A stretch of 64,000 bases of DNA from DATARH01 sp963773625 (GCA_963773625.1 CAVZCJ010000003.1:62001-126000), one strand, 5' to 3'. Counted from the stretch's first letter, positions 1 through 10,535 are shown. Program-made: numbers and translations. The notes: generated by a model from the letters alone, not told the origin.

Positions 1-536
1 ACCTGACCGCGTTTCCCTTCACCGGCGGTCTCCTCGCCTATGTCGCGCGCGACGTCTACCACCTCGATCAGACCGGGCTCGGCACGCTGGTCGCCAGCTT
101 CGCGCTCGGCTCGATGGTCGGATCGATCGGGGTCAGCCTCGCCGGGCGGATGCTGCGGCCGGCGCGGATGATGATCCTCTTCGCCATCGCCTGGTATGCG
201 CTGCTGCTGGTGTTCGCGCACATGCCGGGGCCGGAGGGCGGCCGGGTCGCGCTGGTGCTGGCCGGCGTGGCGCAGGCGCTGAGCCTGGTGCCGATGTCGG
301 TGCTGTTGCTGCACAGCGCCGGCGAGCGCTATCGCGGCCGGGTGATGGGGGTGCGGACGCTGGCGATCTATGGCGTGCCGCCGGGGCTGCTCATCGCCGG
401 CGCGCTTATCGACCGGATTGGCTATGTCGCAACCGTTTCGGCATTTTGCGTCATCGGGAGCGTGCTGACGGCAGTGATCGCGCTGCGCTGGCGCGACGCG
501 CTGTGGCCACTGAGCGCCCCGGCCAACGCGCGCTAA
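1..536 (+). CDS. MFS transporter, C-terminal part (5' end outside window)
   Basis: The frame is open from the left edge (first full codon at base 3) to a TAA at 534-536, giving about 177 residues. It alternates long hydrophobic stretches with short charged loops, roughly five to six membrane helices, and a basic loop (SLAGRMLRPARMM) typical of the centre of the second half of major facilitator transporters. The start lies outside the window, so substrate and subfamily cannot be judged. It ends 111 bases before the next gene, with no clear terminator. The MFS assignment rests on hydrophobic pattern and composition, not on a diagnostic motif. Confidence 0.7.
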   Translation, partial: LTAFPFTGGLLAYVARDVYHLDQTGLGTLVASFALGSMVGSIGVSLAGRMLRPARMMILFAIAWYALLLVFAHMPGPEGGRVALVLAGVAQALSLVPMSVLLLHSAGERYRGRVMGVRTLAIYGVPPGLLIAGALIDRIGYVATVSAFCVIGSVLTAVIALRWRDALWPLSAPANAR

Positions 537-647
537 CCGGCCGCCCCATATCCCGAGTTGATTTTTGCGCCGGGAACCTGCTTCCCTGCGCCCGCGTTGA
601 CGCAAGACGCCGTTACAAGAGCGATCCGCCCAGCAAGAGGCGCGCCC

Positions 648-905
648 ATGAGGTCTCTCGTATCCCTCTACCTGGTGATCGGAATCGTGCTGCTCGGCAT
701 CGGCTACGTCGCCACCGGTCCCTGTCCCGACAAGAACACGGATGTCGTCAACGACGTCGTCTTTGTGCTGACTTGGCCGGTCGGGGTCTATGGCTATGTC
801 ATCGCCGGGACCATGACTCCGACGCAATGGCTGCACGCGCAGGCCTGCGAGGGCGGGCTCGGTCCGCACCACGATTCCGACCTGCCCAAACCTCAGCAGC
901 AATAA
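648..905 (+). CDS. small membrane protein of unknown function, 85 aa
   Basis: The ATG at 648 is preceded by an AAGAGG ribosome binding site. An in-frame TTG further upstream (558) would add residues unlike the rest, so I reject it. Two hydrophobic segments (about residues 4-22 and 36-54) flank a short loop with a cysteine (GPCPDKNTD); a second cysteine and a polar, glutamine-rich tail follow. The tail ends four bases before the converging hemC stop. I do not recognise the family. Two loop cysteines and two helices would fit a small inner-membrane protein, but no function can be inferred. Confidence 0.6.
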   Translation: MRSLVSLYLVIGIVLLGIGYVATGPCPDKNTDVVNDVVFVLTWPVGVYGYVIAGTMTPTQWLHAQACEGGLGPHHDSDLPKPQQQ

Positions 906-909
906 TTCG

Positions 910-1839
910 CTAGGTCAGACCGAACTCCGGACCGGCGCCGGCGCGAAGCCGGGCGCCGATCTCGCGCCCGAGCGCTTCCGGCTCGCTTGCCGGGCCGGCG
1001 CCCTCGGCGCGGCGCTCGGCGCTGCCGTCCGCCGACAACAGGATCGCGCGCAGGCGCAGCCGCTCGCCGGTCAGCTCGGCGAACCCGGCGATCGGGGTGC
1101 GGCAGGAGCCGTCGAGCGCAGCCAGCATTGCCCGCTCGGCGGTGACGCAGGCCGCGCTCGCCGCGTCGTGCAACGGCGCCAGGAGGTCACGCACTTCGGT
1201 ATCGTCGGCCCGCGCTTCGATCGCCAGCGCGCCCTGGCCGACCGCCGGCAGCATGATGTCGACCGGGACGATCTCGCTCACCGAGGCTTCCTTGCCAAGC
1301 CGCCGCAACCCGCTGAGCGCGAGCACCAGCGCGTCGGTCTCGCCGGCGGCGAGCTTCGCCAGCCTGGTGTCGACATTGCCGCGCATCGGCGCGATGCAGA
1401 GATCGCCGCGGTAACGCAGCAGCTGGGCCGTGCGGCGCAGCGAGGCGGTGCCGATCTTGGCGCCGCGCGGCAAGGCATCGAGCGCGGCGCCGTCACGCGA
1501 CACCAGCGCGTCGCGCGGGTCGTCGCGCGGCAGCACGCAGGCGATGACGAGGCCTGGCGGCAGCGCCGTCTCCATGTCCTTCAGCGAGTGGACGGCGAGA
1601 TCGACGCGCCGGTCGATGAGCGCCGCCTCGATCTCCTTGGTGAACAGCCCCTTGCCGCCGATCTCGGCGAGGAGCCGGTTCTGCACCCGATCGCCGGTGG
1701 TTCGGATCACGTCGAGCTCGATCATGCCCGGCGCGGCGAGAGCTGGGTGGGCCGCGACGAGGCGGTCGCGGACCAGATTGGCCTGATAGAGCGCCATCGC
1801 GCTGCCGCGAGTGCCGATGCGCAGGGGTCGGAGCGGCAA
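910..1839 (-). CDS. hemC: porphobilinogen deaminase (hydroxymethylbilane synthase)
   Basis: HemC joins four porphobilinogens into hydroxymethylbilane in cytosolic tetrapyrrole (haem, cobalamin) synthesis. The 309-residue product is of normal family length. It opens with the hallmark RIGTRGSAMALYQA, carries KGLFTKEIE and the VHSLKDMET segment, and has the dipyrromethane-cofactor cysteine in GSCRTPIAG at about residue 246. The start is a TTG at 1839; no ATG or GTG lies nearby in frame. It is intact. It is not followed by hemD, which often accompanies it; the next gene downstream is on the other strand. The upstream neighbour on the same strand is an anion permease 40 bases away. Confidence 0.96.
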   Translation of the reverse strand: MPLRPLRIGTRGSAMALYQANLVRDRLVAAHPALAAPGMIELDVIRTTGDRVQNRLLAEIGGKGLFTKEIEAALIDRRVDLAVHSLKDMETALPPGLVIACVLPRDDPRDALVSRDGAALDALPRGAKIGTASLRRTAQLLRYRGDLCIAPMRGNVDTRLAKLAAGETDALVLALSGLRRLGKEASVSEIVPVDIMLPAVGQGALAIEARADDTEVRDLLAPLHDAASAACVTAERAMLAALDGSCRTPIAGFAELTGERLRLRAILLSADGSAERRAEGAGPASEPEALGREIGARLRAGAGPEFGLT

Positions 1840-1878
1840 TTCTGTGTCCTGAGCCGAGGGAGGGCTGTTGTACGCGGC

Positions 1879-3178
1879 TTACGGGTTCGCCGGCAACGGC
1901 AGCAGCGGCAGCCTGTGGGTGACGGTGAACCAGAAGATGGCGAAGGTGAGTGAAATAACGGCGATCGGCACCCCGGCCTTGGCGTGTTCGCGGAAGCTCA
2001 ATCGCGCGCCCATGCGGTCGGCGCGCTCGGCGATCAAGACATTGGTGAGGCTGCCCGACAGCAGCAGATTGCCTGCTAGGGTCGATAGCGTGGCCAACGA
2101 ATAGAGAACCCCCGGCGGTGGGGTCTGCCATATCTGCAGGAGGAGCATCGTTCCCGGCAGGCTGCCGATCGTATTGCTGGTGACGACGCTGAACAGGGTC
2201 AGCGGCACCAGCCCGTTCGGCAGCAGATTGTGGTTGTCGAGAAACTCCATCAACGGGGCGGCGATCCCGGCCTGGTTGAGCGCGCCGGTGATCGCGAACA
2301 GGCAGGCGACGAGCAAGAGTAGCGGCCAGTCAACCGTGGCGATCATCGTGCGGCTGGTGATCTTGCGATTGGCGAGCAGCAAGGCGGCGATCGCCAGCGC
2401 GCCTAGCTCGCGCGGCAGCGGGGTCAGGAATAAGATCAGCAGGGCGAGCAGCGCGACCGCGCCCTTGATCGTTTGGTTGCGGTCAAACGGATGCGAGACG
2501 ACGGGCGCCGTTTCGGGCAGATCGGATCGCGCCGCCAGTGCTGATGCGCCGGCGCCATTGCAGCCATACAACGACGAAGACGGTGAGGAGGCTGAACAAT
2601 GCCGGCACGCCGCAGATGCCGATAAACCGCCAAAAATTGAGCCGGCCGATCTCGCCCACCAGGATGTTCTGCGGGTTGCCGATCAAGGTCGCGGCCGAGC
2701 CGGCATTGGTCGAGGCGGCGAGCGCGATCATGAACGGGCGCGGGTCGCAACCGCGTGCCCGTGCGCCGACGATCAACAGCGGCGCGATGGTGATGATGAG
2801 GATGTCGTTGGCGAGCACCGCCGACAGCACGCCACCGACCGCCACGGTCAGCGCCAACAGCATCGTGGTGCCATGCTCGGTGCTGGTGAAGGTGCGCGCG
2901 CAGAGGTCGATGAAGCCCGCCTCGGCGAACTGCGCCGAGATGATCATCATCGCGAACAACAGCGCCAGGGTCGGCAAGTCGACATTGGTGCCGAAATCGT
3001 CGAGGTTCATTTCCCGGGTCACCAGGAGCACGATGACCGCGAGCAGCGCGATCCCGGTGCGGTCGACCTGCAGTCGCGGGATTCGGCCCGCCACCATGCC
3101 GGCATAGGTCAGAATCAGGACGAGAAGAACGATCGCGGCGTGCATCGGGCGCCTGGGCAGAACGGCTTGGCGCATCAT
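1879..3178 (-). CDS. SLC13/ArsB-like anion permease (frameshifted)
   Basis: This is a two-repeat permease of the ion-transporter superfamily (SLC13, CitM, ArsB, NhaD). The N-terminal half (3178 to about 2540) holds some six helices and the signature IGNPQNILVG, which forms a substrate-binding hairpin in these carriers. The C-terminal half (about 2570 to 1879) has the matching second hairpin around SNTIGSLPG. The two halves overlap in different frames near 2540-2570 and join into one protein of about 430 residues if one base is corrected. The start could be the ATG at 3178 or the one at 3145, just before the first helix. The substrate (dicarboxylate, sulfate, arsenite or Na+/H+) cannot be told from sequence. 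Confidence 0.82.
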
Positions 3179-3323
3179 GGCGGAAGTGTTGGCTAGTGCG
3201 CCAGAACTCGTTTGATTCGCAACGGTTTTTGTCGACTGCGTGTCAGCCGTGCCACGGTCTGGTTTCGGCTATGGTTCGCGCTTCGTGCTGCACCGGGCGT
3301 ATCCAGTTGCTATATGTAGGGCG

Positions 3324-5605
3324 ATGTCCGATCTCGCTGTCGATCACGCCGCTCCGCCACCTGCGGAACCCGGCACCCCGCCCTATCTCTCCGCGCTGAA
3401 CGAGGCGCAGGCGAAGGCCGTCGCCGCGCTCGACGGACCGGTACTGGTGTTGGCGGGCGCCGGCACCGGCAAGACGCGGGTGCTGACGACGCGCCTCGCG
3501 CATATCCTCGCCTTGCGCCGCGCGTTTCCCGGCGAACTGCTGGCCGTCACCTTCACCAACAAGGCGGCGCGCGAGATGCGCGAGCGGCTGGAGGCGATGA
3601 TCGGCCACGCCGCCGAGGGGGTGTGGCTCGGCACGTTCCACGCGCTCGCCGCGCGCATCCTGCGCCGCCATGCCGAGGCGGTCGGGCTCAAATCGAGCTT
3701 CACGATCCTCGACAGCGACGACCAGCTGCGCCTGGTGAAGCAGATCCTCGCCGCCGCCAATATCGACGAGCGGCGCTGGCCGGCGCGGGTGCTGCACGCG
3801 GTCATCGAGCGCTGGAAGGATCGCGGGCTCACCCCCGACAAGGTCTCGGCGGCCGAGATCGGCGATTTCGCCGACGGCAAGGCGATCGAACTCTACCGGC
3901 TCTATCAGGAGCGTCTCGCCACCGTGAACGCGGTCGATTTCGGCGATCTGCTGCTGCACAATTTGACGCTGTTTCAGACCAACCCGGACATTCTCGCGAC
4001 CTATCAGCACCGCTTCCGCTATGTGCTGGTCGACGAGTATCAGGACACCAATGTCGCGCAGTATTTGTGGCTGCGGCTGCTGGCGCAGCAGCACAAGAAC
4101 ATCTGCTGCGTCGGCGACGACGACCAGTCGATCTATTCGTGGCGCGGCGCGCAGATCGAAAACATCCTCAAATTCGAGAGCGATTTCCCCGGCGCGCTGA
4201 TCGTGCGGCTGGAAGAGAACTACCGTTCGACCCCGGAAATCCTTGCCGCGGCGGCGGGGGTCATCGACCACAATCGCGGCCGCCTCGGCAAGACGCTGTG
4301 GACCCGCGCCGGGGAAGGCGACAAGGTCACCGTGCGCGGGCTGTGGGACGCCGAGCAGGAGGCGCGCTGGGCCGGCGACGAGATCGAGGCGCTGCACCGC
4401 AAGGGCCATGCGCTCAGCCAGATCGCGATCCTGGTGCGCGCCGGCTTCCAGACCCGCGAGTTCGAGGAGCGCTTTATCGCGCTGGCCCTGCCGTATCGCG
4501 TCATCGGCGGCCCGCGCTTCTACGAGCGCCAGGAAATCCGCGACGCGATGGCCTATCTGCGGCTCATCAACCAGCCGGCCGACGACCTCGCCTTCGAGCG
4601 CATCGTCAACACGCCCCGGCGCGGCATCGGCACCGCCAGCCTGCAGCTGCTGCACGCCGCGGCGCGCGCGCAAGGCGCCTCGCTGGTCGAGGCGACGCGC
4701 AGCCTCATCGCCGGCGACGATTTGCCCAGGGCGGCGCGCAACGCGCTCGCCAATTTCCTCACCATGCTCGACCGCTGGCGCGGCGAGGCCGAGCGCGACA
4801 GCCATGTCGAGCTGGTCCAGCGCATGCTCGACGAGTCGGGCTATACCGGGATGTGGCAGGCCGACCCGTCGCCCGACGCGCCGGGGCGGCTCGAAAACCT
4901 CAAGGAACTTGTGGTCGCGATGGCCGAGTTCGAGAACCTCGGCGGGTTCCTCGAACATGTCAGCCTGGTGATGGACAACGCGCGCGACACCGCCGGCGAC
5001 ATGGTCAATCTGATGACCCTGCACAGCGCCAAGGGGCTCGAATTCGACACCGTGTTCCTGCCCGGCTGGGAGGAGGGCGTGTTTCCCTCGCAGCGCGCGA
5101 TCGAGGAAGGCGGCCTTCCGGCGCTCGAGGAGGAACGGCGGCTCGCCTATGTCGGGCTGACCCGGGCGCGGCATCGGGCGCTGATCTCGTTCGCCGCCAA
5201 CCGGCGCATCCACGGCCAGTGGCAGGCCTCGGCGCGCTCGCGCTTTGTCGACGAGCTGCCCAAGGACCAGATCGAGGTCGAGACCGAATTGGGTCTCGGC
5301 CCCGGCGCCGGCTGGGCCGCGACCCCGGCGGCAAACGCCGCGTGGGGGACCGGGTGGAGCGAGGGCTACCAGAGCGGTTACCGCAAGAGCCTGCCGCGTC
5401 CGCCGCTGGTCATCGAGCACTCGCGCCCGCCGGCGCGCGGGGCCAGGAAATCCGCAAGGTGGGCGGGTTTTCGGTCGGCGACCGGGTGTTCCACCAGAAG
5501 TTCGGCTACGGGATCATCCAAACGGTCGAGGACAACAAGCTCGAAATCGCCTTCGAGAAGGCCGGCGACAAGAAGGTGATGGACGCCTTCGTCGAGCGCG
5601 CGTGA
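3324..5605 (+). CDS. uvrD: UvrD/PcrA-type ATP-dependent DNA helicase (one frameshift near the 3' end)
   Basis: This is a superfamily 1A 3'-5' helicase for nucleotide excision and mismatch repair. Motifs appear in order: Q-motif LNEAQAKAV, Walker A GAGTGKT (about residues 45-51), TFTNKAAREM (Ia), VDEYQDTN (II), GDDDQSIYSWRGA (III), ENYRST (IV), MTLHSAKGLEF (V) and YVGLTRAR (VI). I use the ATG at 3324, since residues from an upstream GTG look non-native. At the G-run 5439-5442 the frame shifts by the loss of one base; the other frame then supplies the conserved tail (GDRVFHQKFGYG) that contacts RNA polymerase in this family, ending at 5605. The corrected length is about 760 residues. prmA follows after 4 bases. 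Confidence 0.94.
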
Positions 5606-5609
5606 GGCG

Positions 5610-6471
5610 ATGCCGCTGTGGCGCATCGCGGTGCAGGTCGAGGGCGCCGAGGCCGCCGCGGCGCATTGTCCGATATCTTCGATGCGTTGACCGGCAGCGT
5701 CTCAGCCTTCGAGACGCGCGAGGGCAAGCCGGCCGAATGGCTGGTCGAGACCTATGCGGCGACGGCGCTGGTCGATGCCGCGCTCGATCTGCGGCTGACC
5801 CTGGCGGCGACCGCGGCGGGAGGCAAAATCCTCGATCTGATCGAGATGCCGGTCGCCGAGCGCGACTGGCTCGCAGAGAACCGCCGTGCGTTCCCGCCAC
5901 AGCGCATCGGCCGGTTCTTCATCCATGGCTCGCATTGGCGCGAGAGGCCGCCAGCGGGAGCGATCGCCGTCGAGATCGACGCGGCGAGCGCCTTCGGCAC
6001 CGGAGAGCACCCGTCGACCCGAGGGTGCCTCTTGGCCTTCGACCGGCTCGCCCGGCGCCGGCGTTTCCGGCTTGTGCGCGATGTCGGCACCGGCAGCGGC
6101 ATCCTCGCAATCGCCGCGGCGAAGGCGCTGCGGCGCAAGGTGTCTGGCGAGCGATATCGATCCGGAAGCGGTGCGGGTGGCGCGGCACCACGCGCGGCGC
6201 AACGGGCTGGCTGGGCTGGTGCGGGTCGAGTGCAAGGCCGGCGCGAGCGGCCGACGGCCACGATCTGGTCTTCGCCAATATCCTGGCGCGGCCGCTGATG
6301 CTGATGGCGCGCGATCTGGCGCGCGGGGTCGCCCCCGGCGGATATGCGATCCTGTCCGGATTATTGACGCGGCAGGAGGCCGGTGTCCTCGCCGCCTATC
6401 GGCCGCAGGGCCTCGCGCTCGATTTCCGCATCGTCATCGACGGCTGGTCGATCCTGGTTCTGCGCAAATAA
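5610..6471 (+). CDS. prmA: ribosomal protein L11 methyltransferase (three frameshifts)
   Basis: PrmA trimethylates ribosomal protein L11 with S-adenosylmethionine. The ATG at 5610 starts in one frame (MPLWRIAVQVEG). The frame changes near 5665 to give SDIFDALTG and AFGTGEHPSTR, the family's signature before the methyltransferase fold, then the SAM-binding VGTGSGILAIAAAKA. It changes again near 6145 (SDIDPEAVRVARHHARRNG, the acidic-loop segment) and near 6245 (LVFANILARPL, the active-site NILA motif). Corrected length is about 286 residues, normal for PrmA. The order uvrD-prmA-pepP is common in alphaproteobacteria. All blocks are well conserved, so the shifts look technical. Confidence 0.92.
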
Positions 6472-6473
6472 AA

Positions 6474-6501
6474 CGGCCCGCTCCTGGTCGGGAGCGGGCC
6501 G
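6474..6501. terminator. bidirectional intrinsic terminator between prmA and the DUF1127 gene
   Basis: A perfect 11-bp GC-rich stem (CGGCCCGCTCC / GGAGCGGGCCG) encloses a 6-base loop. On the minus strand the stem is followed by TTTTATTT, a good U-tract for the DUF1127 transcript. On the plus strand the tail CTTTCC is weaker. It lies 2 bases after the prmA stop and 24 bases beyond the DUF1127 stop, so it probably serves both converging genes. Confidence 0.85.
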
Positions 6502-6525
6502 CTTTCCGGTCGCGATCAGCGCTGC

Positions 6526-6786
6526 TTAGAGCGGCGGAAACCACGGAAACCAGCTATGGCCGCCGGCCAGCTTGTGCGTGCTGAAGGCCGGAATGAACTC
6601 GCGGTCGCGCGGGTTTTGCGAGGCTTCGTGGAAGCCCTCGACGATCGCCGGGATCTGCGAGCGGTTGATGCCGATATCGGCGAGCGACCGGTCGTCGAGC
6701 GCGGATAACTCGGCATAGGCCTGCTGCTTGCGGCGCCATTCGGACAGCGCGTTCTTGGCAGCGGCGAGAATATTGACAACGAACAT
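6526..6786 (-). CDS. DUF1127 (YjiS-like) family protein, 86 aa
   Basis: This small basic-to-neutral protein has the DUF1127 core near the middle: a W-R-R-x-Q segment, then ELSALDDRSLADIGINRSQI. Alphaproteobacteria usually carry several DUF1127 genes; short ones have been tied to phosphate/RNA homeostasis and stress, but the role of this longer form is unknown. The ATG at 6786 has a strong GGAGGTG ribosome binding site. The roughly 120 bases upstream (6800-6910) are AT-rich compared with the surroundings and probably contain the promoter. The C-terminus (SWFPWFPPL) is aromatic and proline-rich. It is a monocistronic unit with its own terminator. Confidence 0.9.
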   Translation of the reverse strand: MFVVNILAAAKNALSEWRRKQQAYAELSALDDRSLADIGINRSQIPAIVEGFHEASQNPRDREFIPAFSTHKLAGGHSWFPWFPPL

Positions 6787-7009
6787 GGTGACACCTCCAC
6801 CTCACATGGTGCATTGCACAAATGGCGATCTATAATGTAATTGACATCAAGCTATATGAATGCAAAGCAGCCATGCGTATGTCAGTATCGCTGACTGATT
6901 AACGGATTGACTTATCGCGTTGCAGCGCGCGGCGAACCGTTGGTTGTCGCTAGCGCCTCTCGGAACGAAAATGCGTTAGATTGGCGCTGGCGGTCGATGG
7001 GAGCGGACG

Positions 7010-9042
7010 ATGAGTGACGCAAGGCCGGAGCAGACCCGGCTGGCGCAATTGCTGAAAGCGGCGGGTTCCGCGCTCGATGTCGCCGCGGCCGAGGCGCTGA
7101 TCGCCGGCATCCTCGCGGCCCCGGCAGAAATCGGCACGAGCTGGCATGCGCTGGTGGCCGAGCCGACGCCGCCGGAATTGGCCGCCGCGTCTGGAAGCGC
7201 TGAAGGCGCATCTCGCCGCCGGTCACAGCGACGGCGTTCAGCCCGAGGATTTCGCCCGTATGCCGCGAGCGGAACGGCTCATGCTGCTGCGCGAGAAGAT
7301 GGCGGCTGACGGCCTCGCCGGCTTCATCGTCCCGCGCGCCGACGAGCACCAGGGCGAATACGTGCCGCTCTGCGGTCAGCGCCTTGCCTGGCTTACCGGA
7401 TTTACCGGCTCGGCCGGGATGGCGGTGGTCTTGAAGGGCCGCGCCGCGGTCTTTGTCGATGGCCGCTACACGCTGCAGGCTGGCGGCCCAGGTCGACACC
7501 GCTGCCTATGAAATCCGCCATCTCGTCGATCAGCCCGCGTCGCAATGGTTGGCCGAGACCGCCGGCAAGGGCGACGTCATCGGTTACGACCCGTGGCTGC
7601 ACACGCCGCAGGAAGTCGAGCGGCTTCGCGCCGGGGTCGAGCGCGCCGGCGCGACGCTCAAGCCGGTCGACAAGAACCCGCTCGACCAGGTCTGGGGCGG
7701 GCGTCCGGCAGCGCCGTTGGCGCCGGTCTTCGCTCAGCCTGAGAGCTTCGCCGGCGAGAGCGCCGCCGACAAACGCGCCCGGATCGGCAAGGCGCTCGCC
7801 GGCGAGGGCGCGGCGGCGGCGGTGCTGACCATGCCCGAGTCGATCGCCTGGCTGCTCAACATCCGCGGCGGCGACGTGCCGCACACGCCGTTGCCGCTGT
7901 CCTTCGCGATCGTCGAAGGCCGACGGCGCGGTGACCTTGTTTATCGACCGCCGCAAGCTGATCCCCGGTCTCGACCGCCATCTCGGCAACGCGGTGACGA
8001 TCGAGGCGCCCGACCGGCTCGGACCCGCGCTCGATGCGCTCGCCAAGGCGGGACGGGTGCAGGTCGATCCCGCGAGCGCCGCCTCCTGGGTGTTCGACCG
8101 GCTTGGCAAGGCGGGCGCGCAAATCCACCGCGCCGCCGACCCGTGCATGCTGCCCAAGGCATGCAAGAACGCGGTCGAGCTCGACGGCACCCGCGAGGCG
8201 CATCGCCGCGACGGCGCCGCGGTGACGCGCTTCCTCGCCTGGCTGGCGCGCGAGGCGCCCAGAGGTGGGCTCAAGGAGATCGCCGCCAGCGACCGGCTCG
8301 AAGCCTTCCGCAAGGAGGGCAAATACTTCCGTGACCTCAGCTTCCCGACGATCTCCGGCGCCGGCTCGAACGGCGCGATCGTGCATTACCGCGCCAGCCC
8401 CGAGACCGAAAAGCTCCTGGAGCCCGGGACGCTCTATCTTCTCGATTCCGGGGCGCAGTACCTCGACGGCACCACCGACATCACCCGCACCATCGCGATC
8501 GGCACGCCAACCGCCGAGATGCGCGAGAACTTCACCCGCGTACTGAAGGGCCATATCGCGCTGGCGACCGCGCGTTTTCCGAAAGGCACGACCGGTTCGC
8601 AGCTCGACGGGTTCGCGCGGCGGGCGCTGTGGCAGGCCGGGCTCGACTACGATCACGGCACCGGCCACGGGGTCGGCAGCTACCTCTCGGTGCATGAAGG
8701 GCCGCAGCGCATCTCGAAGGCGCCCAACACCCAGCCGCTGCTGCCCGGGAATGATCGTGTCGAACGAGCCCGGCTACTACAAGACCGGCGCCTACGGCAT
8801 CCGCATCGAGAATTTGATCGTCGTGCAGCCCGACGAGGAATAAGCCCGAGCGCGAGATGTTTTGCTTCGAGACCATCACCCTGGCGCCGATCGACCGCAA
8901 TCTCGTCGCGCGCGACCTGCTCGATCGCGACGAGGCGGCCTGGCTCGACGCCTATCACGCGCGGGTACGGGCGACGATCGGCCCGCTGGTCGACGCCGAA
9001 ACGGGCGCGTGGCTGGAGCAGGCAACGGCGCCGATCGGATAG
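7010..9042 (+). CDS. pepP: Xaa-Pro aminopeptidase (M24B) with N-terminal extension (five frameshifts)
   Basis: This metallopeptidase removes N-terminal residues preceding proline. Corrected length is about 676 residues, which fits the long three-domain aminopeptidase P form. Domain order: a helical extension of about 70 residues (7010-7205), a creatinase-like domain opening with GFIVPRADEHQGEYVP and LTGFTGSAGMAVV, a second creatinase-like domain, then the pita-bread catalytic domain with metal ligands in LLDSGAQYLDGTTDITRT, GTGHGVG, NEPGYYKTG and GIRIEN. Frames change near 7197, 7479, 7917, 8748 and 8843; each shift is a single extra base. The last makes GAATAAG, a false stop before the conserved C-terminal tail (LAPIDRNLV) that ends at 9042. 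Confidence 0.93.
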
Positions 9043-9054
9043 AGGAGGAACGCG

Positions 9055-9798
9055 ATGGCCGATGTCGAGATGTTCCAGCCGGGGAACTACCGGTTCATCA
9101 CCCACGCGTTCCAATATTCGGGAGGCATCGAAGCGTTGCCTGGCTATGCCGATCGAGCGGGTGCGGTTTTTCAAGCCGCTGAAGCTGGCCGAGGGCTTTG
9201 CCGCCGCCGAAGCGCACATGGCTCGGCTCGGCCGGCCGCCGTCCTCGTTCTGTGCCTGCGAGTTGCGCTCGCCCGGTCAGTTCACCGACCAGGGCTTTAT
9301 CGATTTCAACCGCCACTACGTCCAGCAGCTGGCGGCGTGGGGCATCTTTCACGACGAGGTCAACCCGGTGGCGCGCTCGAATGTCTGCCCCGAGATCGAC
9401 CCGCCCTCGGAGCCAAGTTTCTACGCGTTCTCCTACACCGTGCCCGGGGGGCGGGCGGTTTTGTCATCGCCGGGAGCGGCGAGGCCGGTGGCGCGGATGG
9501 CCCCTACGGGCCGCGCATTATCCGCCTCGGCGACACCTCGCCCGCGGGCATGCGCGACAAGGCGCGGTTTGTCCTCGGCGCGATGGAAGAGCGCATGGGC
9601 GCGCTCGACAAGGGCTGGGCCGACGTCACCGAAACCCAGCTCTACACGATCTTCGACATCCACCCGCATTTCGCCGACGAGTTCATCCGCCGCGGCGCCG
9701 CGCCGGGCGGGCTCACCTGGCATTATGCGCGCCCGCCGGTCCAGGGACTCGACTACGAGGTCGATGTTCGCGGTGTCAGCCGGGAACTAGTGATCTAG
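9055..9798 (+). CDS. RidA-like deaminase-family protein (CnbZ-like), two frameshifts
   Basis: The ATG at 9055 follows an AGGAGGA ribosome binding site 12 bases after pepP. The corrected product is about 247 residues. N-terminal blocks (FQPGNYRFITHAFQYS, FCACELRSPGQFT, NPVARSNVCPEI) lead into a C-terminal half with a RidA/YjgF flavour (GDTSPAGMRDKARFVLG, then GWADVTETQLYTIFD). From memory, proteins with these blocks carry database names such as 2-amino-5-chloromuconate deaminase (CnbZ). I cannot confirm that here, so imine/enamine deamination is an inference. Frames change near 9143 (+1) and 9455 (-1). The ring-cleavage genes 2-5 kb downstream give the deaminase idea some context. Confidence 0.6.
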   Translation: MADVEMFQPGNYRFITHAFQYSGGIEALPGYADRAGAVFQAAEAGRGLCRRRSAHGSARPAAVLVLCLRVALARSVHRPGLYRFQPPLRPAAGGVGHLSRRGQPGGALECLPRDRPALGAKFLRVLLHRARGAGGFVIAGSGEAGGADGPYGPRIIRLGDTSPAGMRDKARFVLGAMEERMGALDKGWADVTETQLYTIFDIHPHFADEFIRRGAAPGGLTWHYARPPVQGLDYEVDVRGVSRELVI

Positions 9799-9809
9799 GA
9801 CCGGCGGCA

Positions 9810-10535
9810 GTGGATCAAGCCGCCACGCTGGCCCTGTTCGCCCGGGGAAGAGAAGCATGGAACGAGTGGGCGGCGTCGATGATCGCGTGTCATCGCGCTC
9901 TGGTTGCCGCCGATAAGTGGCAGTTCTCCGCCGAAACTCAGTATCCCGGCGACGTCATCCCGCTGAACGACGAAACACGGGCGTGGATGAGCGACAGCAT
10001 TGCGCAGTTCGCCGAGCATGAGTTCCCCACCGCGCCAGATCTCACCGGTTTCGTGTTTCCCGGCGTCGCGCTGTTTATGAGCGCTCGGTTCCCGCAGGGC
10101 GGCCGTTTTGCCGGTTCGCATTTCCATCACGGCGCCTGCTTCAACGGCGCAAGGTTCGGTGGTCCGGCCGATTTCACCGATACCGAGTTCGCGTCCGAGG
10201 GCACGTTTATGCTCGTGCAATTCGCCGCGGAAGCCCGCTTTAGTGGCGCCCGCTTTGTCCCTGGCGAGGTCGAGCCAAACATGCGGGGTTTTTGCTGGTT
10301 CGAAGACGCGCGGTTTGCCGCGCCCGCATTGTTTGACCGCGCTCGTTTTGTCGGCAACGCGCTGTTTGATGAAGCACAATTCGCGGCAGAGGGGGAGTTC
10401 TCTGGTGCGCAATTCGGTGGCTATGTCAGCCTAACCGAGACGCGGTTCGGGGGACCCGCGCGCTTCGCGGGCGCCAGTTTCTCCGACCGGCCGGACCTCT
10501 CCAGCACCTCGTTCGCCCAACCGCCGGAGTGGTGA
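9810..10535 (+). CDS. pentapeptide-repeat protein, 241 aa
   Basis: The GTG at 9810 is 12 bases after the previous stop and begins VDQAATLALFARGREAWNEW, an N-terminus typical of this group. From about residue 85 to the end there are some 25 pentapeptide repeats of the A(D/N)LXX kind, here mostly F-centred (ADFTDTEF, ARFSGARF, AEFSGAQF style), predicting a right-handed quadrilateral beta-helix. The product is cytosolic, with no signal peptide. Some family members mimic DNA and protect gyrase from quinolones, but most have no known function, and nothing here favours a particular one. It is intact and converges on the GFA gene with a 2-base gap. Confidence 0.88.
   Translation: MDQAATLALFARGREAWNEWAASMIACHRALVAADKWQFSAETQYPGDVIPLNDETRAWMSDSIAQFAEHEFPTAPDLTGFVFPGVALFMSARFPQGGRFAGSHFHHGACFNGARFGGPADFTDTEFASEGTFMLVQFAAEARFSGARFVPGEVEPNMRGFCWFEDARFAAPALFDRARFVGNALFDEAQFAAEGEFSGAQFGGYVSLTETRFGGPARFAGASFSDRPDLSSTSFAQPPEW

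Noticed and set aside
3243..5420. 725-codon frame on the minus strand opposite uvrD
   Set aside because: Its composition (Arg, Gly, Ala, Val rich with no motifs) is that of a shadow frame, while the plus strand carries all helicase motifs.
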